Part shown: in pieces, positions 51,400 through 61,172 of the stretch
Position numbering within the stretch: the first letter of the stretch is position 1
How the letters are laid out: each line of letters begins with the position of its first letter
Assembly (NCBI GenBank): GCA_031385445.1
Contig: JANNBM010000029.1
Span: 43,422 to 107,421, forward strand
DNA from: CAIYZT01 sp031385445
GTDB lineage: Bacteria; Pseudomonadota; Alphaproteobacteria; Rhodobacterales; Rhodobacteraceae
Length of the DNA stretch: 64,000 bases
Reading direction: 5' to 3'
The notes under the pieces: generated by a model
Databases searched by the model: none
What the model was told of the DNA's origin: nothing
What the model saw: the letters and a program-made list of their open reading frames with translations, nothing else
Position numbers and translations under genes: made by a program

Positions 51400-52932
51400 A
51401 TGTCCGCCCTTATCTTGACGCCCGCCGCCGTTCCGCTTGCCGATCTTGCCCGCATCTATCGCGACGAAATCCCGGTCATGCTGGACCGCAGCGCGCGGCC
51501 GGGGATTGAGGCGGCGGCGGCCATGATCGCCGCTGCTGCGAAGGGAGATGCGCCGGTTTATGGCGTCAATACCGGCTTTGGCAAACTTGCCTCGTTGCGG
51601 ATCGCGCCCGAAGACACCGCAACATTGCAGCGCAACCTGATCCTGTCGCATTGCTGCGGCGTTGGCGCGCCCATCCCGCGCCGCCACTCCCGGTTGATGA
51701 TGGCGCTGAAACTGCTGTCGCTTGGGCGCGGCGCGTCCGGGGTTCGGTGGTCCTTGATCGAGCTGATCGAAGCAATGCTGGCCCGCGGCGTCACCCCGAT
51801 TGTCCCCGCCCAAGGCTCGGTCGGTGCGTCGGGCGATCTGGCACCGCTTGCCCATATGACCGCCGTGATCATCGGCGAGGGCGAGGCCGAATTTGAAGGC
51901 CGCGTTCTGCCGGGCGCCGCCGCGCTTGCCGCCGCTGGCCTGTTCCCGATCCCCCTTGGCCCCAAAGAGGGGCTCGCCTTTATCAACGGCACCCAGTTTT
52001 CCACCGCCTTCGCGCTTGCGGGCCTGTTCGACGGCTGGACCGCCGCGCAATCGGCGCTGGTCACCTCTGCGATGTCCACCGATGCCATCATGGGCTCCAC
52101 CGCGCCCTTGCAGCCCGAAATTCACAGCCTGCGCGGTCATGCCGGCCAGATCGAAGCCGCCGCCACCATGCGCGCCCTGCTCGCCGGATCGCAGATCCGA
52201 GACAGCCACATTGAGGGCGACGCGCGCGTGCAAGACCCCTATTGCATCCGCTGCCAGCCGCAGGTGACGGGCGCCGCGATGGATGTTCTGCGCATGGCCG
52301 CCCGCACGCTGGAAATCGAGGCGAACGCCGCCACGGACAATCCCTTGGTGCTGACCGGGGCCGGGATGATCGTGTCGGGCGGCAATTTTCATGCCGAACC
52401 TGTGGGATTTGCCGCCGATATGATCGCCCTCGCGCTCGCCGAAATCGGCGCCATCGCGCAGCGCCGCGTGGCGCTGATGGTTGATCCGGTGTTGTCGTTC
52501 AACTTGCCGCCGTTCCTGACGCCGCGTCCGGGCCTGAATTCCGGGCTGATGATCGCCGAGGTCACGACGGCGGCTTTGATGAGCGAAAACAAGCATATCG
52601 CCATGCCCTGCGTGACCGACAGCACCCCCACTTCGGCCAATCAGGAAGACCATGTGTCGATGGCCGCGCACGGCGCTGTGCGGCTGGGCCGGATGGTGGA
52701 AAACCTGAATGTGATCCTTGGGGTCGAAGCGATTTGTGCCGGGCAAGGTATAGAATTCCGCAGCCCCCTGCGCACCAGCGCGCCCCTGCAAGCCGCCCTC
52801 GCCCGGCTGCGCGCCGATGTCGCCACCCTTGGCGATGACCGCTACCTCGCCCCCGACCTTAGCGCCGCCGCCGCCCTGATCGCCTCGGGCGCGCTGGCAC
52901 AGGCCAGCGGCCTTTCCCTGCCCAACCTGTAG
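51400..52932 (+). CDS. hutH: histidine ammonia-lyase
   Basis: 510 residues. The MIO-forming Ala-Ser-Gly (143-145) is in GSVGASGDLAPLAHM, the catalytic Tyr in VYGVNTGFGKLA, and SHCCGVGAP carries the Ser-His pair typical of histidine (not Tyr or Phe) lyases. VTDSTPTSANQEDHVSM is the C-terminal hallmark. It deaminates histidine to urocanate. It begins the hutHU pair behind the palindrome at 51334; hutU follows eight bases later. hutI, hutG or hutF are not nearby. Confidence 0.95.
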   Translation: MSALILTPAAVPLADLARIYRDEIPVMLDRSARPGIEAAAAMIAAAAKGDAPVYGVNTGFGKLASLRIAPEDTATLQRNLILSHCCGVGAPIPRRHSRLMMALKLLSLGRGASGVRWSLIELIEAMLARGVTPIVPAQGSVGASGDLAPLAHMTAVIIGEGEAEFEGRVLPGAAALAAAGLFPIPLGPKEGLAFINGTQFSTAFALAGLFDGWTAAQSALVTSAMSTDAIMGSTAPLQPEIHSLRGHAGQIEAAATMRALLAGSQIRDSHIEGDARVQDPYCIRCQPQVTGAAMDVLRMAARTLEIEANAATDNPLVLTGAGMIVSGGNFHAEPVGFAADMIALALAEIGAIAQRRVALMVDPVLSFNLPPFLTPRPGLNSGLMIAEVTTAALMSENKHIAMPCVTDSTPTSANQEDHVSMAAHGAVRLGRMVENLNVILGVEAICAGQGIEFRSPLRTSAPLQAALARLRADVATLGDDRYLAPDLSAAAALIASGALAQASGLSLPNL

Positions 52933-52940
52933 GAGCCCCC

Positions 52941-54623
52941 ATGTTTGACCGCAAAAATGCCCGTGACGTCTTCCCCGCCACCGGCACCCAGATCACCGCA
53001 AAATCATGGCTGACCGAGGCCGCGATGCGGATGCTGATGAACAACCTGCATCCCGATGTGGCCGAAAACCCGCATGAATTGGTGGTGTACGGCGGTATCG
53101 GCCGCGCCGCGCGCACCTGGGATGATTTTGACCGCATCGTTGCCACGTTGAAGGATCTGGAAGACGACGAAACCCTGATCGTGCAATCGGGCCGCCCGGT
53201 CGCTGTGGTGCGCACCCACAAGGACGCCCCGCGCGTTTTGATCGCCAATTCCAACCTCGTGCCGCATTGGGCGACCTGGGACCATTTCAACGAGCTCGAT
53301 AAAAAGGGCCTGATGATGTACGGCCAGATGACCGCCGGGTCGTGGATTTACATCGGCACCCAAGGCATCGTGCAGGGCACCTATGAGACCTTTGCCGAAG
53401 CGGGCCGTCAGCATTTTGGCGGCGATCTGACCGGCAAATGGATTCTGACCGGCGGTTTGGGCGGCATGGGCGGGGCGCAGCCCTTGGCCGCCGTGATGGC
53501 CGGGGCCTGCTGTCTGGCGGTCGAATGTGATGAAAGCCGCATCGATTTTCGCATCCGCACCCGCTATGTCGATGCCAAGGCGCACACTTTGGACGACGCT
53601 TTGGCGATGATCGCGGCGTGGACGGCGAAGGGCGAGGCGAAATCGGTGGGCCTTGTGGGCAATGCCGCCGATGTCTTCCCCGAACTGGTGGCCCGCATGA
53701 AAGCGGGCGGCGCGCGGCCAGATATCGTGACCGACCAAACCTCGGCCCATGATCCGCGCAACGGGTATCTGCCGCAGGGCTGGACGGTCGAGCAGGCCAA
53801 AGCCGCCCGCGAAACCGATCCCAAATCGGTGGAGCGCGCGGCGCGCGCATCGATGAAAACCCACGTCGCCGCGATGGTGGATTTCTGGAATGCGGGCGTT
53901 CCGACCTTGGATTATGGCAACAACATCCGGCAAGTCGCGCTGGACGAGGGGCTGGAAAACGCCTTTGCCTTCCCCGGCTTCGTGCCCGCCTATATCCGGC
54001 CCTTGTTCTGCAAAGGCATCGGTCCGTTCCGCTGGGTCGCACTGTCTGGCGATCCCGAGGATATCTACAAAACCGACGCCGCGATGAAAAAGCTGTTCCC
54101 CGAGAATGCCCACCTGCACCGCTGGCTGGATATGGCCGCCGAGCGGATCGCGTTTCAGGGTCTGCCTGCGCGCATCTGCTGGATCGGGCTGGGCGATCGG
54201 CACCGCGCCGGGTTGATGTTCAACGAGATGGTGCGCAGCGGCGAGTTGAAAGCCCCCATCGTGATCGGGCGTGACCACTTGGATTCCGGCTCTGTCGCCT
54301 CGCCCAACCGCGAGACGGAGGCGATGAAGGACGGATCGGACGCGGTTTCGGACTGGCCCCTGCTGAACGCGCTGGTGAACACCGCCAGCGGCGCCACTTG
54401 GGTCAGCCTGCATCATGGCGGCGGAGTCGGCATGGGTTTTTCGCAGCATTCCGGCGTGGTGATCGTCGCGGATGGCACCGATGATGCCGCGCGGCGGATC
54501 GAGCGGGTTTTGTGGAACGATCCGGCCTCGGGTGTCTGGCGCCATGCCGATGCGGGCTATGAGTCGGCCAAGGACATGGCGCGGGAACAGGGCCTGCGTT
54601 TGCCAACGATCCTTGGCAATTGA
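52941..54623 (+). CDS. hutU: urocanate hydratase
   Basis: 560 residues, full family length. The NAD-binding GGLGGMGGAQPLAAVMAGA block, TDQTSAHDPRNGYLP, DYGNNIRQVA and the cysteine in GLPARICWIGLGDRH are the characteristic conserved segments. It adds water to urocanate using tightly bound NAD+ as electrophile, giving imidazolone propionate. Co-transcribed with hutH (eight-base gap). No obvious terminator follows. Confidence 0.96.
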   Translation: MFDRKNARDVFPATGTQITAKSWLTEAAMRMLMNNLHPDVAENPHELVVYGGIGRAARTWDDFDRIVATLKDLEDDETLIVQSGRPVAVVRTHKDAPRVLIANSNLVPHWATWDHFNELDKKGLMMYGQMTAGSWIYIGTQGIVQGTYETFAEAGRQHFGGDLTGKWILTGGLGGMGGAQPLAAVMAGACCLAVECDESRIDFRIRTRYVDAKAHTLDDALAMIAAWTAKGEAKSVGLVGNAADVFPELVARMKAGGARPDIVTDQTSAHDPRNGYLPQGWTVEQAKAARETDPKSVERAARASMKTHVAAMVDFWNAGVPTLDYGNNIRQVALDEGLENAFAFPGFVPAYIRPLFCKGIGPFRWVALSGDPEDIYKTDAAMKKLFPENAHLHRWLDMAAERIAFQGLPARICWIGLGDRHRAGLMFNEMVRSGELKAPIVIGRDHLDSGSVASPNRETEAMKDGSDAVSDWPLLNALVNTASGATWVSLHHGGGVGMGFSQHSGVVIVADGTDDAARRIERVLWNDPASGVWRHADAGYESAKDMAREQGLRLPTILGN

Positions 54624-54752
54624 CGCCGAGCGGAAAAGGAGGGATTGACCTCAATTAGAACGTTCCATAAACCATAGAAACCGCCAAAAATGCGGTGATC
54701 GCGCGAAAAGTGCCGTTCTTGGGCCCCTTTCGTGCAAAGTTTGGGGGCGGGC

Positions 54753-56333
54753 ATGCAGGCGGGATATGACTTCATCGTGGTTGGCGGCGGCTCGGCCGGG
54801 GCGGTCATGGCCGCGCGCCTGTCCGAAGACCCGGCGAAACAGGTGCTCTTGCTTGAAGCGGGCGGGCGCGACCGGCATCCGTTTTACCATCTGCCCGCAG
54901 GTTTTGCGAAAATGACCAAGGGAATCGGCTCCTGGGGCTGGCAAACCGTGCCGCAAAAACATTTGGGCGGAACACAGATCCGCTTTACCCAAGCGCGCGT
55001 GATCGGCGGCGGTTCCAGCATCAACGCGCAGATTTACACCCGCGGCAACGCCATGGACTATGACGAATGGCGGCAAATGGGCTGTGATGGCTGGGGGTAC
55101 GCCGACGTGCTGCCCTATTTCCGCAAGGCCGAAGACAACGACACATGGGACAATGAATTTCACGGCAAGGGCGGGCCTTTGGGCGTCAGCCAGCCGCGCG
55201 CGCCCCTGCCGATCTGCGAGGCGTATTTCGACGCCGCCGGTCAGATCGGCATCCCGCGCAATATGGATATGACCGGCGCGGCGCAGGACGGGGTCGGCTA
55301 TTACCAACTGACCCAAAAGAATTATCGCCGCTCGTCTACTTCGACTGCTTATCTGCGCCCGGCGCGGGGGCGGGCGAATTTGACGGTCAAAACCGGGGCG
55401 CAGGTGCTGCGGATCGTGGTGGAAAATGGCCGCGCGGTTGGGGTGCAGTTGACCGATGGCACGGTGCGCGCCAGCGCTGAGGTGATCTTGTCCTCAGGCG
55501 CGATCGGCTCGCCGCGATTGTTGCAGCTGTCGGGGATCGGCCCGGCCGACCATCTGCGCGATGTGGGCGTGCCGGTGGTGCTGGACGCGCCGGGCGTCGG
55601 ATCGGATTTGCAAGACCATCTGGACCTGTTCGCGATTGCCGAATGCAGCGGGCCGCACACCTATGACCGGTTCGCCAAACCGCATTATTCGGCGCTTGCG
55701 GGGCTGCAATATCTGCTGACACGGCGCGGCCCGGTGGCGAGCAGCCTGTTTGAAACCGGCGGATTTTGGTATGCGGACACGAATGCGCGCTCGCCCGATA
55801 TTCAGCTGCATCTGGGGCTGGGTTCGGGCATCGAGGCGGGCGTTGCCGCGATGCCGCAGGGTGGGGTCACGCTGAATTCGGCCTATCTGCGGCCAAGATC
55901 GCGCGGCACGGTGCGGCTGGCCTCGGCCGATCCGATGGCCGCGCCGTTGATCGACCCCAACTATTGGGCCGATCCTTATGACCGGGAGATGTCGATCCGG
56001 GGGCTGAAACTCGCGCGCGAAATTCTGGCGCAGGACGCGTTGAAACCGTTTTTGCTGGCCGAACGTCTGCCGGGGCCGGGCGTGCAAACGGACGCCGATT
56101 ATGCGCGCTATGCCTGCACCCACGCCAAAACCGACCACCATCCGGCGGGCACCTGCAAGATGGGCATCGGCAGCGTGGCGGTGGTTGATCCGCAGCTGCG
56201 GTTCAACGGGATCGGCGGTTTGCGGGTGGTGGATGCGTCGATCATGCCAAGCCTTGTGTCGTCAAACACCAACGCGGCGGCGATCATGATTGCCGAAAAA
56301 GCGGCGGATATGGTGCACGCAAGCTACGCTTAG
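54753..56333 (+). CDS. GMC family oxidoreductase (choline dehydrogenase-like)
   Basis: 526 residues. FAD loop YDFIVVGGGSAGAVMAARL at the N-terminus, ARVIGGGSSINAQIYTRG (GMC signature 1), LSSGAIGSPRLLQLSGIG (signature 2) and the C-terminal catalytic HHPAGTCKMG and SNTNAAAIMIAEKAADM. It oxidises a primary alcohol with FAD. ATG 54753 is used; GTG 54732 is possible but has a poorer ribosome site. It converges with the isomerase-like gene. Choline itself is not proven as substrate; sugars and polyethylene-glycol-type alcohols are used by close families. Confidence 0.88.
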   Translation: MQAGYDFIVVGGGSAGAVMAARLSEDPAKQVLLLEAGGRDRHPFYHLPAGFAKMTKGIGSWGWQTVPQKHLGGTQIRFTQARVIGGGSSINAQIYTRGNAMDYDEWRQMGCDGWGYADVLPYFRKAEDNDTWDNEFHGKGGPLGVSQPRAPLPICEAYFDAAGQIGIPRNMDMTGAAQDGVGYYQLTQKNYRRSSTSTAYLRPARGRANLTVKTGAQVLRIVVENGRAVGVQLTDGTVRASAEVILSSGAIGSPRLLQLSGIGPADHLRDVGVPVVLDAPGVGSDLQDHLDLFAIAECSGPHTYDRFAKPHYSALAGLQYLLTRRGPVASSLFETGGFWYADTNARSPDIQLHLGLGSGIEAGVAAMPQGGVTLNSAYLRPRSRGTVRLASADPMAAPLIDPNYWADPYDREMSIRGLKLAREILAQDALKPFLLAERLPGPGVQTDADYARYACTHAKTDHHPAGTCKMGIGSVAVVDPQLRFNGIGGLRVVDASIMPSLVSSNTNAAAIMIAEKAADMVHASYA

Positions 56334-56335
56334 CG

Positions 56336-57115
56336 CTAAACCGTGAAGGCGTTGCAGAAGGCTTCGATGGCGATTTCCGGTGTGCTTCGGGCAAAGGCTT
56401 CTAGTGTGATGGGGCCAGAATATCCCATAACTTTCAATGCCTTGGCGATTCCACGCCAGTTCACCTCGCCCGTGCCCGGCTCCATCCTGCCCGGCACATC
56501 GGCCACCTGAATCTCGCCGATCCAAGGCAGGGCGCGGCGGCACAGATCGGTCAAAGCGCCCTCGCCGATCTGGGCGTGATAAAGGTCAAGGTTCAGCCGC
56601 AGATTGGGATGATCAATCCGCGACACCAGCGCCAATGTGTCGGCGGCGCGGGCAAAGGGCACGCCGGGGTGATCGACCGCCGTGTTCAGGTTTTCCAAGG
56701 CAAAGCATGCGCCCTCCGCCGCGCCCAGATCCGCCATCCGCCGCAGCGTATCTTGCGCGCGCAGCCACATCGCGCCTGTCAGGGCAACCACTTCGGGCAC
56801 CCGCGCCGGGCCGCCGCCGCCCAGCGCCGTGCCCGTCAAACACAGCCGCGCCACGTTCAGCCGCCGCGCCGCTTCGATCGCCAGCCGCGCCGTGCGCAGC
56901 ATCTCGCCCGCCCCCGCCTCATCCACCAGATTGCCTGCGGAAAAACCGTTCATGATGCTGAACCGCGCCCCGCTTTTGGCCAGTCTGGCGATGTCATGGT
57001 CCTGCCAGTTCCACAGACCAACGCCGAACCCCATCTCGTGCAGCCGCGCGCAGCGCCAGTCCATCGGGCGATCCTGCCAGATCATTTCGGCACAAACCGA
57101 TAGCGCAAACGTCAT
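56336..57115 (-). CDS. sugar-phosphate-isomerase-type TIM barrel, hydroxypyruvate isomerase-like
   Basis: 259 residues of the AP-endonuclease-2 / xylose-isomerase-like fold. LSVCAEMIWQDRP, GVGLWNWQDHDIARL, the acidic metal ligands in FALENLNTAVDHPG and LNLDLYHAQIGEG, IGEIQVADVPGRMEPGTGEVNW and ITLEAFAR near the end match hydroxypyruvate isomerase (Hyi/OtnI) proteins. It would interconvert hydroxypyruvate and tartronate semialdehyde or a related keto acid. It lies 15 bases after nrdJ on the same strand, so it may be read through from nrdJ, and converges with the GMC gene. Confidence 0.82.
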   Translation of the reverse strand: MTFALSVCAEMIWQDRPMDWRCARLHEMGFGVGLWNWQDHDIARLAKSGARFSIMNGFSAGNLVDEAGAGEMLRTARLAIEAARRLNVARLCLTGTALGGGGPARVPEVVALTGAMWLRAQDTLRRMADLGAAEGACFALENLNTAVDHPGVPFARAADTLALVSRIDHPNLRLNLDLYHAQIGEGALTDLCRRALPWIGEIQVADVPGRMEPGTGEVNWRGIAKALKVMGYSGPITLEAFARSTPEIAIEAFCNAFTV

Positions 57116-57130
57116 GGGATCACGCCGGTT

Positions 57131-59407
57131 TCAGCCGCATTTGCTGTGCCCGCAGTCATTACAGGTCATGCAGCCCTCTTTCATCTGCAAAGCATAGCCG
57201 CCGCAAGACGGGCACGCCTTGCCGCGCGGCGCCTGCCCCACGGCAATCGCCTCGGCTTTTGGATCGGATTTCAGCCCCATCCCCTCGCCCTCGATGAACC
57301 CGATCGCGATCAGGTGGCGCTCGATCACCCCGCCGATGGCTGCAAGGATGGACGGAATATACTTGCCCTCCATCCATGCCCCGCCGCGCGGATCGAACAC
57401 CGCTTTCAGCTCTTCCACGACAAAGGAAATATCCCCGCCGCGCCGGAACACCGCCGAAATCATCCGCGTCAGCGCGACGGTCCAGGCGAAATGTTCCATG
57501 TTTTTGGAATTGATAAACACCTCGAACGGACGGCGATGGCCCGCGATCACGATGTCATTGATGGTGATATAAAGCGCGTGTTCGGACCCCGGCCATTTGA
57601 CCTTGTACGTCGAGCCTTCCAGCGCCGCCGGACGGTCCAAGGGTTCGGACAGGTAAATCACCTCGCCGCCCTGAAGCTGCTCGGGCGCCTCGGACGGGGT
57701 CGCTTCCGCCGCCTCAGACACCGTCAGCACCGATCCCGTCACCGCATTCGGGCGGTATGTGGTGCAACCCTTGCAGCCCTGATCCCAGGCCGCCATATAA
57801 ACCTGCGCGAAATCGTCAAAGCTGATGTCTTCGGGGCAGTTGATCGTTTTCGAAATCGACGAATCGATCCATTTCTGCGCCGCTGCCTGCATCTTCACAT
57901 GGTCCAGCGGTGGCAGCGTCTGCGCGTTCACGAAATAATCCGGCAAGGGTGCATCGCCCTTCACCTCGCGCCACAGGCGCACGGCGAAATCGACCACTTC
58001 CTCTTCGGTCCGGCTGCCGTCCTTTTGCAGCACCTTGCGGGTATAGGCATAGGCAAAAACCGGCTCGATACCCGAACTGACATTGCCGGCATAAAGGCTG
58101 ATGGTGCCCGTCGGCGCGATGGAGGTCAGAAGCGCGTTGCGAATGCCGTGGGCGGCGATGGCCTGGCGCACATCCGCGTCCATCCCGGCCATATTGCCAG
58201 AAGCCAGAAACGCCTCGGCATCAAACAGCGGAAACGCGCCTTTTTCCTTCGCCAGATCGACCGAGGCGAGGTAGGCCGCGCGCGCAATGGCGTGCATCCA
58301 ATCCTCGGTCTGCCGCGCCGCCGCGTCGCTGCCATAACGCAGGCCCAGCATCAGCAATGCGTCGGCCAGCCCGGTCACGCCAAGCCCGATGCGCCGCTTG
58401 GCCCGCGCCTCCTCGGCCTGCTGCGGCAAAGGAAAGCGGCTGGCGTCAACCACATTGTCCATCATCCGAACGGCGGTGCGCACAAGGTCATCCAAAGCCG
58501 CCAAATCCATCGCCGCCTTGCCGGTAAAGGCCCCCGTGACCAGCGTTGCCATGTTGATGCTGCCCAGCAAACACGCGCCATAAGGCGGCAAAGGCTGCTC
58601 GCCACAAGGATTGGTCGCGGCGATGGTTTCGACGTAGTTCAGGTTGTTCGCGGCATTGATCCGGTCAATGAAAATCACCCCCGGCTCGGCAAAGTCAAAG
58701 GTGTTGCGCATGATCTTGTTCCACAGATCACGCGCTTGCAGGCTGCGGTAAACCCGGCCGCCAAACACCAGATCCCAAACGCCATCCGCCTTGACCGCCG
58801 CCATGAACGGATCCGTCACCAGCACCGAAAGGTTGAACATGCGCAGGCGGGCGGGATCTTTCTTGGCCTCGATAAACGCCTCGATGTCGGGGTGATCGCA
58901 GCGCATGGTGGCCATCATCGCGCCGCGCCTGCTGCCCGCCGACATGATGGTGCGGCACATCGCATCCCACACATCCATGAACGACAAGGGCCCGCTGGCA
59001 TCCGCCGCCACGCCCTTCACCTCGGCCCCGCGCGGGCGGATGGTGCTGAAATCATAGCCGATGCCGCCGCCCTGCTGCATGGTCAGCGCGGCCTCTTTCA
59101 GCCCGTCAAAAATGCCGCCCATGCTGTCCGGCACGGTGCCCATGACAAAACAGTTGAACAAGGTCACATTGCGCCCGGTGCCCGCGCCCGCCGTGATGCG
59201 GCCTGCGGGCAGGTATTTGAACCCCTCCAGCGCGGCATAAAACTTGGCCTCCCACTTTGCCTTGTCGGTTTCCACCTCGGCCAGCGCGCGGGCAATGCGC
59301 CGCCAGGTATCCTCCACCGTGGCGTCAATCGCCGTACCCGCCTGATCTTTCAGGCGATACTTCATGTCCCAGATCTGTTCGGCGATGGGGGTTTTGAAAT
59401 GGGACAT
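57131..59407 (-). CDS. nrdJ: adenosylcobalamin-dependent (class II) ribonucleoside reductase
   Basis: 758 residues. NPCGEQPLPPYGACLLGSIN is the class II RNR active-site block with the Asn-x-Cys radical cysteine, APTGTISLYAGNVSSGIEP and GVTGLADALLMLG are further hallmarks, and RPRGAEVKGV with DASGPLSFMDVWDAMC matches the NrdJ type. The C-terminus CPSCGGYALQMKEGCMTCNDCGHSKCG ends in a zinc-finger-like redox tail (shown here by CPSCGG and CNDCGHSKCG). It reduces ribonucleotides with adenosylcobalamin. It directly links deoxynucleotide synthesis to the B12 pathway encoded at 4-25 kb. Confidence 0.95.
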   Translation of the reverse strand: MSHFKTPIAEQIWDMKYRLKDQAGTAIDATVEDTWRRIARALAEVETDKAKWEAKFYAALEGFKYLPAGRITAGAGTGRNVTLFNCFVMGTVPDSMGGIFDGLKEAALTMQQGGGIGYDFSTIRPRGAEVKGVAADASGPLSFMDVWDAMCRTIMSAGSRRGAMMATMRCDHPDIEAFIEAKKDPARLRMFNLSVLVTDPFMAAVKADGVWDLVFGGRVYRSLQARDLWNKIMRNTFDFAEPGVIFIDRINAANNLNYVETIAATNPCGEQPLPPYGACLLGSINMATLVTGAFTGKAAMDLAALDDLVRTAVRMMDNVVDASRFPLPQQAEEARAKRRIGLGVTGLADALLMLGLRYGSDAAARQTEDWMHAIARAAYLASVDLAKEKGAFPLFDAEAFLASGNMAGMDADVRQAIAAHGIRNALLTSIAPTGTISLYAGNVSSGIEPVFAYAYTRKVLQKDGSRTEEEVVDFAVRLWREVKGDAPLPDYFVNAQTLPPLDHVKMQAAAQKWIDSSISKTINCPEDISFDDFAQVYMAAWDQGCKGCTTYRPNAVTGSVLTVSEAAEATPSEAPEQLQGGEVIYLSEPLDRPAALEGSTYKVKWPGSEHALYITINDIVIAGHRRPFEVFINSKNMEHFAWTVALTRMISAVFRRGGDISFVVEELKAVFDPRGGAWMEGKYIPSILAAIGGVIERHLIAIGFIEGEGMGLKSDPKAEAIAVGQAPRGKACPSCGGYALQMKEGCMTCNDCGHSKCG

Positions 59408-59562
59408 GGGGGATCTTTCTGGAAATGCGAATCATCTGGGCGGCGGCGCGACCAGTTGTGGAGTTTTCATGCGAACCCCCAAGATACGCCCCGAATTCGC
59501 ATCCGGCAAGCCTTGCCCCGCGCCCTCAAGGGGCTATTGTTATCCCTCAAGTGGAGAGAATC

Positions 59563-59988
59563 GTGGCCCTGAACATCCTGAAACTTTGCGTTGGCGCCGA
59601 ATCGGTCGAGGACCTGATCCAATGGCATGACCAGCATCAAGGCCAATGGACGCGCGGCACCACCGAACATATCACCCGCATGTGGCCCAAGCGCGAGGCA
59701 GAGGTGCTGGACGGCGGCTCGCTTTATTGGGTGATCAAAGGCGTGGTGCTGGCCCGGCAGCGCATTTTAGCGCTTGAACCAAGGCGCGGGTCCGACGGGA
59801 TAGAGCGATGCGCTTTGGTCATGGACACCGACGTGATCCGCACCGAACCGGCGCCGCGCCGCCCGTTTCAGGGCTGGCGGTATCTGTCGCCCGAAGAAAG
59901 CCCGCGCGATCTGCCCAAGGGCCGGGCCAAGGACGACGACTTGCCTGCGGCCCTTGCCCGCGCTTTGGCCGATATCGGGCTGCGGTAG
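59563..59988 (+). CDS. DUF1489 family protein
   Basis: 141 residues starting at a GTG preceded by GGAGAG. LNILKLCVGAESVEDLIQW, the HITRMWPKRE block and SLYWVIKGVVLARQRIL followed by PRRPFQGWRYLSPEESPRDL are the DUF1489 signature, a small cytoplasmic family conserved in alphaproteobacteria with no known function. A longer reading frame upstream exists but lacks the family character and a ribosome site. Divergent from nrdJ with a 155-base gap, in which I see no clear NrdR box. Confidence 0.82.
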   Translation: MALNILKLCVGAESVEDLIQWHDQHQGQWTRGTTEHITRMWPKREAEVLDGGSLYWVIKGVVLARQRILALEPRRGSDGIERCALVMDTDVIRTEPAPRRPFQGWRYLSPEESPRDLPKGRAKDDDLPAALARALADIGLR

Positions 59989-60030
59989 GGACCGAACTTG
60001 GTCCATTGCGCGCGATTTGGTTTTCGTCAA

Positions 60031-60396
60031 TCACGCGGGCTGGAACAGTTCGATCACATTGCCCGAGGGGTCCATCACCAAAATCTGGGTGCCCCCCGGC
60101 CCCTTGACGATATCATTGCGAAACCGCGCGCCATTGGCCCGCATGGTGGCGACCATCCCCTTCAGATCCTCAACCTTCACGACAATCCGCGCCCATCCCC
60201 CCGGTGCGGGCTGCGCGCCGTCCGGCATGGGTTTGGACGCCGAAGCCGCAGGTCCCGCCAGCCAAAGCGTCAGATCCCCGCGCGAGACAATTGCCATCGA
60301 CGGGCCAAACTGCTGGTCCAGTTCAAACCCCAGACTTCCGGTATAAAAGGCTACGGAGGCGTCCACGTCGTGCACGATGTATCGAACCTCAGCCAC
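60031..60396 (-). CDS. VOC superfamily (glyoxalase/bleomycin resistance) protein
   Basis: 121 residues from a GTG start with AGGGGG seven bases upstream. The paired beta-alpha-beta3 units are visible: VRYIVHDVDASVAFYTGSLGF and, in the second half, RIVVKVEDLKGMVATMRANG ending in VMDPSGNVIELFQPA, the distal Glu being a typical metal ligand. The family includes lyases, isomerases, dioxygenases and binding proteins; no specific reaction is supported. It follows hisG by 53 bases on the same strand and may be read from the his unit. Confidence 0.82.
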   Translation of the reverse strand: MAEVRYIVHDVDASVAFYTGSLGFELDQQFGPSMAIVSRGDLTLWLAGPAASASKPMPDGAQPAPGGWARIVVKVEDLKGMVATMRANGARFRNDIVKGPGGTQILVMDPSGNVIELFQPA

Positions 60397-60449
60397 GTCT
60401 GGTCCCCCTTGCAGCGGCCCGATCACATTGGCGAAAACAAGCCCGGCGG

Positions 60450-61172
60450 TCAACGCCGGGCCGGATGCAAAAACCCTGGCCCGCTGATCCCCAGCCGCCC
60501 CGCCAACTCTGCCATGACATCCCGCGCGCGCGGCCCCCAATCGGCCGTCCGGCTGGCATAAAGCGTCGCCTGACTTTGGTGAATAAGCCCGTCCGACAAC
60601 ACCTTCAGATGGTTCGCCCGCAGCGTGGCACCCGAGCTGGTGATATCGGCCACAGCCTCGGCGGTGCCCGAGCGAACCGTGCCCTCGGTTGCGCCCTGAC
60701 TGTCGACCAGCTGATAATCCGCAATGCCCTGCGCCGTCAGAAACTCGCGCACCAGACGGTGATATTTGGTCGCGATCCGCAGGCGGTGGCCGTGCGCCGC
60801 GCGAAATCCTGCCGCCGCCGCGTCAAAATCGTCCAGCGTGTCGACGTCAATCCACACGACCGGCACCGCAATACAAAGATCGGCATGACCAAAGCCAAGT
60901 TGCGCCAACGCGCCCACCTGCGCCTGCCAATCGGCGATCTTGTCACGCACAAGGTCCGATCCGGTGACGCCCAGGTGAATGCGCCCTGCGGCAAGCTCCC
61001 TCGGGATTTCTCCGGCGGACAACAGCACAAGTTCCGCCCCGTCCAGCCCGTCGATCAACCCCGCATATTCGCGTTCGGCCCCCGACTGGCGCATGGCCAC
61101 GCCGCGCGCGCCGAACCAATCAAAGGTTTTGTCCATCAGCCGCCCCTTGGACGGCACGCCGATTTTCACCAT
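60450..61172 (-). CDS. hisG: ATP phosphoribosyltransferase catalytic subunit, short form
   Basis: 240 residues. IGVPSKGRLMDKTFDWFG, LGVTGSDLVRDK, HRLRIATKYHRLVREFL and the phosphate loop GATEGTVRSGTAEAVADITSSGATLRANHL identify HisG_S. It catalyses the first step of histidine synthesis and needs HisZ because it lacks the C-terminal regulatory domain. The start overlaps the hisZ stop by one base (TGATG). Confidence 0.95.
   Translation of the reverse strand: MVKIGVPSKGRLMDKTFDWFGARGVAMRQSGAEREYAGLIDGLDGAELVLLSAGEIPRELAAGRIHLGVTGSDLVRDKIADWQAQVGALAQLGFGHADLCIAVPVVWIDVDTLDDFDAAAAGFRAAHGHRLRIATKYHRLVREFLTAQGIADYQLVDSQGATEGTVRSGTAEAVADITSSGATLRANHLKVLSDGLIHQSQATLYASRTADWGPRARDVMAELAGRLGISGPGFLHPARR

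Noticed and set aside
54645..54673. TTGACC-N17-TAAACC as a sigma-70 promoter for the GMC gene
   Set aside because: The -10 element matches poorly and the neighbouring palindrome GAACGTTC is too short to weigh; not reported as a feature.
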